From: JAGWGI01 sp050749785 | Lineage (GTDB): Archaea > Micrarchaeota > Micrarchaeia > Micrarchaeales > CABMGC01 | Assembly (NCBI GenBank): GCA_050749785.1 | Contig: JBOGSA010000024.1 | Location: 1 to 14,930, forward strand | Length of the DNA: 14,930 bases | Direction: 5' to 3' | Shown: positions 1 to 6,793 of the stretch, in pieces | Numbering within the stretch: the stretch's first letter is position 1 | Layout: each line of letters starts with the position of its first letter | The notes under the pieces: generated by a model | The model's database searches: none | What the model was told of the DNA's origin: nothing | What the model saw: the letters and a program-made list of their open reading frames with translations, nothing else | Made by a program: the position numbers and the translations under genes

Positions 1-168
1 GGTGATGAATTGAGGAGCAAACTTTTGAGAATGCAGAGGAAAGAGATGAAGGTGATTGATGTAGTTTACAACATACACAGATACATTAGCTACTATGTAT
101 CTGTGGTTATAGGATTTCTACAGAGCCGTTATCTTTCACTTTTCTTTAAAACATTAATAAGCTCCTGA
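1..168 (+). CDS. Possible C-terminal end of an unknown protein (partial)
   Basis: Frame 1 is open from the left edge to a TGA at 166-168 (55 codons), with codon choice that looks natural for this genome (AGG, AGA, AAG, ATA). The C-terminal half is rich in Ile, Val, Tyr and Phe (residues 25-55). I recognise no family. It would overlap the end of the convergent - strand gene by 40 bp, and it contains a perfect inverted repeat at 76-105, so the open frame may be chance. Confidence 0.35.
   Translation, partial: GDELRSKLLRMQRKEMKVIDVVYNIHRYISYYVSVVIGFLQSRYLSLFFKTLISS
76..105. repeat. Perfect 11-bp inverted repeat with 8-nt loop
   Basis: CACAGATACAT (76-86) and its exact reverse complement ATGTATCTGTG (95-105) flank the loop TAGCTACT. 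It starts 24 bp beyond the stop of the - strand gene that ends at 129. It could be a terminator-like hairpin for that gene or a protein-binding palindrome. No T tract follows on either strand, so an intrinsic terminator is not shown. Confidence 0.6.
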
Positions 169-653
169 AGTCTTGTGTCGGCTTTCGCTATGTCGCTATT
201 GTATAATTTCAAAACGTTTTCAGCCGTACTTACCGCTGTTGCAAAAATGGACATGTCAGAGCTTCTTTTTGCAGCTTTTAAAGCAGATATAGCATTTTCT
301 GTCCTTTCCTTCAACTTTAATTCAGATTTTTCACTGTCTCTTAACCCTTCCATTAACATCTGTAAATGAAGGGTCGCTGCTATCCCCCAATATTTCTTGG
401 ATTTTGATTTTTTATTAGCAGAATCAAATGCCATGGCGGCCTTCTCTACCAGTTTTGTAACGGATTTAAATTCCTTATAAACTTTAGGATTGTCCAGAGA
501 ATTTGCATCTAGTCTATTAAGTCTCAAACTGGCAAGTTTGGCGGACTTTCTTGCAGCAGTATAAAATGAGTCAATTACCTGTTTTTTGATGTTCGAGACA
601 AGGGTTTTAGATACATTTTTTCTATTTAAAGGATGAGGCTTGGTTGAAGACAT
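129..653 (-). CDS. Unknown alpha-helical protein, 174 aa
   Basis: I do not recognise this protein. It is Lys, Ala, Ser and Leu rich, with no signal peptide or membrane segment, and most of its length (about residues 20-170) looks helical, possibly coiled, with long charged/Ala stretches such as a SEKSELKLKERTENAISALK segment. I chose the ATG at 653 (protein begins MSSTKPHPL) over the TTG at 680. A TATA-like TATTTATA (683-690 on this strand) would place transcription start near 660, between the two, giving a short leader before ATG 653. It is divergent from the nucleotidyltransferase gene, with a 100-bp shared promoter region. Its function cannot be inferred from the sequence or neighbours. 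Confidence 0.7.
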   Translation of the reverse strand: MSSTKPHPLNRKNVSKTLVSNIKKQVIDSFYTAARKSAKLASLRLNRLDANSLDNPKVYKEFKSVTKLVEKAAMAFDSANKKSKSKKYWGIAATLHLQMLMEGLRDSEKSELKLKERTENAISALKAAKRSSDMSIFATAVSTAENVLKLYNSDIAKADTRLQELINVLKKSER

Positions 654-682
654 TTTTACACAATACTGAATCGGTTTCAAAG

Positions 683-690
683 TATAAATA
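683..690 (-). promoter_or_regulatory. TATA box for the 174-aa helical protein gene
   Basis: Read on the - strand this is TATTTATA, about 30 nt before the ATG at 653. It fits the archaeal box A consensus and spacing. Confidence 0.5.
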
Positions 691-722
691 GTTTTGCTCG
701 TCCTTTGTGTTTTGTCGTTATA

Positions 723-732
723 GATATATATC
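723..732 (+). promoter_or_regulatory. TATA box (palindromic GATATATATC) for the nucleotidyltransferase gene
   Basis: The centre lies about 26-27 nt before the GTG at 754, so the transcript would begin at or next to the start codon (leaderless). Confidence 0.45.
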
Positions 733-753
733 AGAACAGGATAAAATTATTAT

Positions 754-1497
754 GTGGGGGGATTGAATACTTATTCCGGTATTCTATTGTGCGGATGTAA
801 GGGGACCAGACTTCGGGAATTGACCAGAGATCAAGTATTGAAACCATTACTTAAAATCGGAGGAAAAGAGCTAATCAGATATAGTATAGATTTACTCGAA
901 CCCGACATTGTAACTAAGTTAGTTTTTGCTTTGGACTATAAAGCTGACCAAATGAAAAAATGGGTAAGTAAAACTAATTTGCCGTACACCGTTGAATTTT
1001 CGGAGCAACACAAGCCCAGCATTTTAGAAGCAGTTAGAGAGGCATCTAAGAGAGTTAATACAGACAGCATAATTTTCTGCAACACTGATGAGATTAGAGA
1101 AAGACTTAGCCTTAAGGAAGTTATAAGAGGACACGAAGCTTCGAACAAGCTTGCCACAGTTGTGGGGACAGATGCAAGAAATCTGTTCAGTCAAGGCGTG
1201 CTTGAGATAAAAGAAGACGGTACCGTAACAGATCTGCGGTTCAAGGATAAAAAGTATGAGCTTAGGCCTTTGGAAATAGGCTTAGTTACCACAGGCTTCA
1301 TGGTGATGAAGAAAATTGCGGTAGATTACTTCGATCCTAGAATTGATTTGAATATGAGGGGGATAACCGCCCCTTTGATTAAAATGGGGGAATTGCGAGT
1401 CCATATAGACCAGAATATAGTTTTCTTTAATTCTAATACGCCGGAACAGTTTTATGAGGCTAGAGACTATTTAATGAAGGATTCTGATAAATATTAA
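754..1497 (+). CDS. Sugar-phosphate nucleotidyltransferase family protein
   Basis: This is a 247-aa GT-A-fold nucleotidyltransferase of the NTP_transferase type (RfbA/GlmU/MPG1-like), which join a nucleoside triphosphate to a sugar phosphate for glycan synthesis in the cytosol. Visible signs are the N-terminal nucleotide-binding loop GILLCGCKGTRLRELT (residues 9-24; families usually have GGxGTRLxPLT), the following LKPLLKIGGKELI segment, an aspartate-containing FCNTDE strand near residue 110, and a DGTVTDLRFKD turn. The length matches the catalytic domain alone, with no hexapeptide acyltransferase tail. The second Gly of the loop is Cys, which is unusual. The GTG at 754 is chosen because of the TATA spacing; a TTG at 763 preceded by GGGGGGA is a possible start. 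The sugar and nucleotide cannot be told, and the neighbours give no pathway. Confidence 0.8.
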   Translation: MGGLNTYSGILLCGCKGTRLRELTRDQVLKPLLKIGGKELIRYSIDLLEPDIVTKLVFALDYKADQMKKWVSKTNLPYTVEFSEQHKPSILEAVREASKRVNTDSIIFCNTDEIRERLSLKEVIRGHEASNKLATVVGTDARNLFSQGVLEIKEDGTVTDLRFKDKKYELRPLEIGLVTTGFMVMKKIAVDYFDPRIDLNMRGITAPLIKMGELRVHIDQNIVFFNSNTPEQFYEARDYLMKDSDKY

Positions 1498-1522
1498 AGA
1501 TGAGTCACGAGGATGCGAAGGG

Positions 1523-1530
1523 TATATAAA
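1523..1530 (+). promoter_or_regulatory. TATA box for the SecB-like gene
   Basis: TATATAAA lies about 45 nt before the ATG at 1572, predicting a leader of about 20 nt. The leader holds GTGAT (1564-1568) exactly 3 nt before the ATG. Confidence 0.55.
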
Positions 1531-1571
1531 ACGAATCCGACAATATATTATCTACTTTTTAAAGTGATTAT

Positions 1572-1994
1572 ATGATATCAGGTCTGAGAATAAGCCATGT
1601 TGAGGCAAAGAGAGATAGCGAAGAGATGATAACGAACATGAAGTTCAATATCAACTTCGATAATGTAAAGGTTGAGAATGACACAGTGCATGTTGAATTC
1701 ACCTTCGTGGCAAACTATGAGGGTGGAGAGCCATCAAAGGCAAAGGAGGTCGGAATGCTCAAGATAATGGGAACGATCATGTCCAAGGAGAACAAGAAGG
1801 ACACAGACGAGATATCGAGTGTCTGGAAGAACAAGAAGACACTTCCGATTGGATTTGCTGAAAGTGTGATTAACCTGCTCAACTTTGAGTGCGGTGCGCG
1901 CGGAACATTGCTCGCATCATCGATTGGCTTGCTTGCACCACTTCCTCTCTCGAGAGCAAAGCTTCAGGAGCAGCCTGCGGGTAACACGGCCTAA
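1572..1994 (+). CDS. SecB-like small protein (tentative), 140 aa
   Basis: This small soluble protein has alternating beta-strand patterns (MKFNINFDNVKVENDTVHVEFTF is about residues 23-45) followed by a helix and a C-terminal block (about 105-130: FECGARGTLLASSIGLLAPLPLSR). That block resembles the end of archaeal SecB-like proteins, in which a cysteine, small residues and a Leu-Pro-rich tail follow the last helix. SecB is a chaperone that holds unfolded proteins. The match is from memory of the pattern, and it may be another small archaeal family. The start is well supported: ATG at 1572, with GTGAT 3 nt upstream and a TATA box at 1523. It has its own promoter and a T-rich run follows the stop (2001-2013). 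Confidence 0.55.
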   Translation: MISGLRISHVEAKRDSEEMITNMKFNINFDNVKVENDTVHVEFTFVANYEGGEPSKAKEVGMLKIMGTIMSKENKKDTDEISSVWKNKKTLPIGFAESVINLLNFECGARGTLLASSIGLLAPLPLSRAKLQEQPAGNTA

Positions 1995-2000
1995 TCGCCC

Positions 2001-2013
2001 TTTTATTCTTTTT
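2001..2013 (+). terminator. T-rich terminator-like tract after the SecB-like gene
   Basis: TTTTATTCTTTTT begins 6 bp after the stop codon. Oligo-T runs are the usual archaeal termination signal. It could instead contribute to the promoter of the polymerase gene (TTTTTAAT at 2009-2016), and a small dyad CTAATT-CTG-AATTAG follows at 2018-2032. Confidence 0.4.
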
Positions 2014-2045
2014 AATTCTAATTCTGAATTAGGTTAAATGATTTC

Positions 2046-5000
2046 ATGGAAAGTATGGAGCTGGAGGGCATAATCATATATGCGGATTATGCGGTCAGGA
2101 AAGGAAGGGGGATGATAAGGCTCACTTTCAAGTCTAAGGACAATATCTACTACCTTGCGGACACGAAATTCCTGCCTTACTTCTATCTCATACCAAGCAA
2201 CCTCGACCTTGACCCAAAATCGCTTCTTGACATAACTACCCTGTCTGAAACCAATGAGGAGGCAAAGGCGAATGCGGTTGAGAGGACCAGCCTAATTGTT
2301 GCTGGCAAGGAGATGTTTGCCTTCAAGATAATCCTTGACAACCCAAGGTTCGTTCCAAGGCTCAGCAAGCTGTTTGAGGAATTCGGAACTGTGTATGAAA
2401 AGGACATCGTCTTCTGGAAGAGATATTTAATAGACAAGAAACTTTCACCTCTTGCGCCAGTGAAAGTGAGCTTCCATGCGGAGGAAGACATATTCGTGAT
2501 AGATTCCATTGAGAACTTCAATGGAACCTCAGAAAAACTCACCTGCATCTGCTTTGATATAGAAACTTACAATCCATTGGGCGCTCCGCGTGATGACAAG
2601 GACGCAATACTTATGATAAGCTACACAGACGGCACTGAGTACAAGGTGCTCACCACCAAGAAGATAAACAGGGACTTTGTGGTAGCATACGACACAGAAA
2701 AAGAGATGCTGCAGGGCTTTGTGGATGTGGTGAAACGAATAGATCCAGATATACTCTCTGGATACAACTCATCAAACTTTGATATACCATACCTCATGAA
2801 GCGCTCTGCAAGGGCAAAGGTCACATTCGACATCGGAAGATACAATGGCGAGGAGCCAAAGTCTGAGCACCATGGCCTTGTGGAAGCGGTTAGAATACCT
2901 GGAAGGATAAATCTGGATATTTATAATGTGGCAAGATTCGTTTCGATAGTTGGCGCTTCTGAGAAAGTAATCAAGGTAAACAGCTTCAAGTTGTTCGAAG
3001 TATATCGCGCGATAACTGGCAAGGAGAAGAAGATGGTTGAGAAGGGTGAGATCTGGCAGCTGTGGGACAAAGAGGGGGCAGATCTAGAGGAGCTGACTGA
3101 TTACTCTCTTGCAGACTCACTTTCACTTAAGGAGCTTTATGACTTCTTCCTTCCTCTTGAGGTTGAAGTTGCAAGGGTCGCAGGAACACTGTTGGGAGAA
3201 GCTGCGGTTTCAACAACCAGCCAACTAGTTGAATTCATGCTGATGCGCTATGCATATACTAACCACCAGATGATTCCAAACAAACCTGAGAAAGACGAAA
3301 TAGACAATAGAACAGCGAACCCCTACGAAGGCGCTTATGTTAAGATGCCTGATCCGGGAATCTATGATAAGATGGCAGTATTTGACTTCAGGGGCCTATA
3401 TCCATCCATAATCATAGCACACAACATAGATCCATCAACTATGTGCGATGACTGCACCGATTACTACGAATCCCCTACTGGAACAAGGTTCAGGAAGGAC
3501 AGGGTAGGGATAATGCCGTTGGTTCTTAGGCTGTTGATAGATGAGAGGTCAGAGGTGAAAAAGGCGTTCAAAAAAGATCCTGACAACAAAGGCCTTGCCG
3601 CAAGGCAGACAGCTCTAAAGATACTTGCGAATGCATTCTATGGTTACCTTGGATATCCTCGATCGAGATGGTATTCAAGGCAGTGTGCATCAAGTGTCAC
3701 ATCTTACGCAAGATTCTTTATTACAAAGACAATAGATGAGGCTGAAAATGCGGGTTTCAAGGTGCTTTATGGAGACAGTATAGGTAAGGATTCGTTGGTA
3801 AGGATAAAGTTTGATGAAAATAATGAGTGTCATGATCAAAAAATAGAGGAATTGTTTTTAAAGAAGGATAAAGTAGGTGAAATGGGGAAGGAGTACCACT
3901 TTCCTAAAAAGACGAGCATCGAAACTATTGATGAAGAGGGAAGGGTCGTATTTAGAAAAGTAAATTACGTTATGAGGCATAAAACCCAGAAGAAAATGTA
4001 CAGAGTTTGGTTTACTAACGTTCAATACATAGATGTTACAGAGGATCATTCGCTCATTGGATATGGTAATCTTTCTAAGTTTCCAAATAAAGATGTCATG
4101 GACAGACTCATTGAAATAAAGCCAACAGAGTTAAGAAAAAGGGTTTATTCATTAGTAACAAAGAAAGTTTCTGCGAGAGGAAAAATAGAGAACAGAGGAT
4201 ATGATAAAAAACTTTATGAATTAATGGGATTTTTCATTGGTGATGGCTCATTTTATTTTGGACATTACAAAGGAAAAAGAACAAAACGCTATTATTTAGG
4301 AATAGCTGCAGGTGATGATGAAGAGGAAATTTATAGGGGCTTACTCTTACCTTTAAAGAAAAAGGGTATCATTAAACATATCTTAAATAAAGGTAGGGGA
4401 GATTTTGCAATTAATGGGTTGCCGCTAGTAAGGTTATTTGAAAGAGAGGTTCTGCAAGAAGACAAAAAGGCGATTCCTGAATTTATGTTCAGGGAATCCA
4501 AAGAGAACATCTCTTCATTTTTAAGTGGATTATTCTCTTCTGATGGTACTGTAATGGTTAGAAATAAAAAACCAATAATAAGATATACCACAATAGATAA
4601 AGGTCTTGCAGAACAGATAAAAAAACTTTTATGGGAGTATGGAGTTTCAAGTTCGATATTTAAAGAAAATAATCAAAATAAATATGATGGAAAAGAAACT
4701 GGAACTTATAGTTACCATGTAGTGATAAAAAGCAAAGACGTTTTCATAAGGGATATTGGCTTTATAGTCAAAAGAAAGAATAGGATAATATCAACTTATA
4801 AGGAAACATCGCTGCAAAAAAGGAAAATAATTAAGATGGATTTTGATATATCTAGTGCAAAGAGGATTGAAACAATCCACTACGATGATTATGTATACGA
4901 TATTGAAGTTTCAGGAGTTCATAGGTTCTTTGCAGATGGAGTATTGGTTCATAATACAGACAGCATCTTTCTAATTATGGGGGATAAGACGAAGGATGAT

Positions 5001-5642
5001 GTCAATATATTCCTAAAAGGAGTCAACAAGTCCCTACCAAACACAATGGAGCTAGAACTTGAGGACTTTTATACAAGAGGGGTTTTCGTGGGCAAGAGGG
5101 GCGGAGAAGGAGGTGCAAAGAAGAAGTATGCGCTCATGTCAGAATCAGGAAGGATAAAGATACGCGGATTCGAACTCGTGCGAAGGGACTGGGCAAAGAT
5201 CGCAAGAGACACGCAGCTAGCAGTACTTGAAGCGATACTCAAGGAAGGTAGCAAGGAGAAGGCAGTGAATATTGTGAAGGACGTGGTAGAAAGGCTGCAA
5301 TCAGGAACAGTTGAACTCAAGGATCTTGTTATGAATACACAGTTGAGAAAGGGAATCGGCAGCTATGACATAAAATCACCTGAGCTTACGGCAGCAAAGA
5401 AGGCACTTGAGCAAGGAGTGAAGAAGAAAAGTGAACTTGAAGGAACAACAATAGGTTACATTATAACAAAACACGGGAGCAGCATCTCCGAAAAGGCTGA
5501 GATCTGGGAAACTGCAAAGGACTACGATCCAGATTACTACATCGACCACCAGATAATACCTGCAACTCTTAAGATTCTAAAGGAACTAGGATACAATGCT
5601 GACGAACTAAAGATGAAGGGTTCGCAGAAGAAATTGGGATGA
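2046..5642 (+). CDS. polB: Family B DNA polymerase with in-frame intein
   Basis: Replicative-type DNA polymerase B, 1198 aa as translated and 805 aa after removing a 393-residue intein, close to the usual archaeal length. The 3'-5' exonuclease is complete: DIE with D171 and E173 (Exo I), NSSNFD with D246 (Exo II), Y353xxxD357 (Exo III). Polymerase motif A is DFRGLYPSI from D447; motif B is K525xxxN529xxYG; motif C is YGDTDS, reassembled from Y575-G-D577 and T971-D972-S. A KKKYAL block and thumb follow. The C-terminus ends in SQKKLG, a possible degenerate PCNA-binding tail. The start has ATGAT 3 nt upstream of the ATG. It probably forms an operon with the aminopeptidase gene, 4 bp downstream. 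Function requires splicing because the intein sits between catalytic-site residues. Confidence 0.95.
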   Translation: MESMELEGIIIYADYAVRKGRGMIRLTFKSKDNIYYLADTKFLPYFYLIPSNLDLDPKSLLDITTLSETNEEAKANAVERTSLIVAGKEMFAFKIILDNPRFVPRLSKLFEEFGTVYEKDIVFWKRYLIDKKLSPLAPVKVSFHAEEDIFVIDSIENFNGTSEKLTCICFDIETYNPLGAPRDDKDAILMISYTDGTEYKVLTTKKINRDFVVAYDTEKEMLQGFVDVVKRIDPDILSGYNSSNFDIPYLMKRSARAKVTFDIGRYNGEEPKSEHHGLVEAVRIPGRINLDIYNVARFVSIVGASEKVIKVNSFKLFEVYRAITGKEKKMVEKGEIWQLWDKEGADLEELTDYSLADSLSLKELYDFFLPLEVEVARVAGTLLGEAAVSTTSQLVEFMLMRYAYTNHQMIPNKPEKDEIDNRTANPYEGAYVKMPDPGIYDKMAVFDFRGLYPSIIIAHNIDPSTMCDDCTDYYESPTGTRFRKDRVGIMPLVLRLLIDERSEVKKAFKKDPDNKGLAARQTALKILANAFYGYLGYPRSRWYSRQCASSVTSYARFFITKTIDEAENAGFKVLYGDSIGKDSLVRIKFDENNECHDQKIEELFLKKDKVGEMGKEYHFPKKTSIETIDEEGRVVFRKVNYVMRHKTQKKMYRVWFTNVQYIDVTEDHSLIGYGNLSKFPNKDVMDRLIEIKPTELRKRVYSLVTKKVSARGKIENRGYDKKLYELMGFFIGDGSFYFGHYKGKRTKRYYLGIAAGDDEEEIYRGLLLPLKKKGIIKHILNKGRGDFAINGLPLVRLFEREVLQEDKKAIPEFMFRESKENISSFLSGLFSSDGTVMVRNKKPIIRYTTIDKGLAEQIKKLLWEYGVSSSIFKENNQNKYDGKETGTYSYHVVIKSKDVFIRDIGFIVKRKNRIISTYKETSLQKRKIIKMDFDISSAKRIETIHYDDYVYDIEVSGVHRFFADGVLVHNTDSIFLIMGDKTKDDVNIFLKGVNKSLPNTMELELEDFYTRGVFVGKRGGEGGAKKKYALMSESGRIKIRGFELVRRDWAKIARDTQLAVLEAILKEGSKEKAVNIVKDVVERLQSGTVELKDLVMNTQLRKGIGSYDIKSPELTAAKKALEQGVKKKSELEGTTIGYIITKHGSSISEKAEIWETAKDYDPDYYIDHQIIPATLKILKELGYNADELKMKGSQKKLG
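3777..4955 (+). mobile_element. Intein with LAGLIDADG homing endonuclease inside polB
   Basis: In-frame insert of 393 residues (578-970). It starts with Ser578 (SIGKDSLVRI, block A) and ends VLVHN (His969-Asn970), followed by Thr971 as the +1 nucleophile. Block B is T665-E-D-H668. The two dodecapeptide motifs of the endonuclease are LMGFFIGDGSF (acidic D733) and FLSGLFSSDGTV (D833). Block F is YDIEVSGVHRFFADG. All residues needed for class 1 splicing and the acidic residues of both endonuclease motifs are present, so it looks active. The site, between YGD and TDS, matches the site known as pol-c in other archaeal polymerases. By eye the intein is richer in AAA, TTA and ATA codons than the flanking exteins, which use more AAG and CTT/CTC, suggesting separate transfer. 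Confidence 0.95.
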
Positions 5643-5646
5643 TACG

Positions 5647-6534
5647 ATGGTCGTCAAAAACACAGATATTGCAAAATTGGGTAAAGAAACATTCGAGATA
5701 TTGAATTTGGCTAGGGAAATGGTTAAGCCTGGTGTGAGGATGCTTGATGTTGCGAAGAAAGTTGAAGAGCTGGTGCAGAAAAAGAATTTGCAATTTGCTT
5801 TCCCCATCAACTTGTCCATAAATGAGAACGCTGCGCACTATACCCCGATGTTTGATGATTCCTCAACTTTTTCAGAGAAAGATGTTGTGAAGGTTGACAT
5901 AGGACTTAGAACTGGGGATACGCTAACGGATTCCGCAGTTACTGTTGATCTCTCTGGGAAGCACAGCAAGCTCATGGAAGCTACACAGGAGGCACTGGAG
6001 GCTGCAATAAGCACGGTGAAAGCTGGAAGGAAGGTGTGTGAAATCGGACGCGAGGTTGAAAAGGTTGCAAAAAAGCATGGGGTAATGCCGATTAAGAACC
6101 TTGGTGGCCACGGAATAGATGAAGGAGAGCTGCACGCCAACTATTTCATCCCAAATTTCGACAATGGAGATGAGACCGAACTGCAAGAGGATGATCTTAT
6201 TGCTGTCGAGGTTTTCCTGACCAATGGTGAGGGTCATGTCATAAACGGTGATTACAATCAAATCTTCAGAAAATTTCCTGGCTCTGTCACCAGAACAAAC
6301 CGCGAGGTCTCAAAGTTCATTGATGCAAGTTATAGCACATATCCATTCGCGCTAAGGTGGCTGATTGATAAATTTGGATCGGAGTTCAAGGTCAAATCCG
6401 TCCTTAATGAACTTTCTCGACAAGATGCGGTTGAATCATTCCCTGTTCTTGTGGAAAGAAAGAAAGGCACCGTTGTGCAGTTTGAGAAGAGTGTTGTTGT
6501 GGGAAAAGATTCGTGCACAATAATAACAGCGTAG
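5647..6534 (+). CDS. map: Methionine aminopeptidase, type 2 (archaeal)
   Basis: Removes the initiator methionine from new proteins in the cytosol, using two metal ions. All five metal ligands are visible: D84 and D95 (KVDIGLRTGDTLTDSAVTV), H155 (KNLGGHGID), E188 (VEVFLTNGEG) and E280 (VQFEKSVVV). The 11- and 33-residue spacings (84 to 95, 155 to 188) equal those of type 2 enzymes. The FPINLSINENAAHYTP block carries the conserved H64. At 295 aa it is the usual archaeal length without the eukaryotic N-terminal extension. The ATG lies 4 bp after the polymerase stop, with ATGAT 3 nt upstream, so co-transcription is likely. It converges on the 82-aa gene, whose stop lies 8 bp away. Confidence 0.95.
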   Translation: MVVKNTDIAKLGKETFEILNLAREMVKPGVRMLDVAKKVEELVQKKNLQFAFPINLSINENAAHYTPMFDDSSTFSEKDVVKVDIGLRTGDTLTDSAVTVDLSGKHSKLMEATQEALEAAISTVKAGRKVCEIGREVEKVAKKHGVMPIKNLGGHGIDEGELHANYFIPNFDNGDETELQEDDLIAVEVFLTNGEGHVINGDYNQIFRKFPGSVTRTNREVSKFIDASYSTYPFALRWLIDKFGSEFKVKSVLNELSRQDAVESFPVLVERKKGTVVQFEKSVVVGKDSCTIITA

Positions 6535-6541
6535 CTACATT

Positions 6542-6790
6542 TCAATGTTTAGCTGTGTTCTGATCTCTGACAGTGAACTTTAGAATCGCATTGGACTTGT
6601 CACGGTTAAGTTTGCCGAGATTTGAGTACAGTTCCTTCTCGCGGTCTGATCCAACCCTTCCCCAAAGAACAGGTCTCTCTTCGTTTGGTTGTATTATCTC
6701 CTTGAATCCTAGAGTTTGGGTAAGATGCGCCATGATTTCTTGAACTACATCGTTTGAGATGCATTCAACCTTGAAGAGAATGGTTCTCAT
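6542..6790 (-). CDS. Unknown 82-aa protein downstream of nrdJ
   Basis: I do not recognise this protein. It is soluble and mixed alpha/beta: a strand (TILFKVECIS), a helix (NDVVQEIMAHLTQTLGF), a strand, a WGRVGSD turn, a helix and a final strand (ILKFTV). The ATG lies 3 bp after the nrdJ stop, with GGTAGGAG directly before it (it overlaps the nrdJ end), so it is very likely the third gene of the nrdR-nrdJ operon. A role linked to ribonucleotide reductase is only an inference from position. Confidence 0.75.
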   Translation of the reverse strand: MRTILFKVECISNDVVQEIMAHLTQTLGFKEIIQPNEERPVLWGRVGSDREKELYSNLGKLNRDKSNAILKFTVRDQNTAKH

Positions 6791-6793
6791 CTC

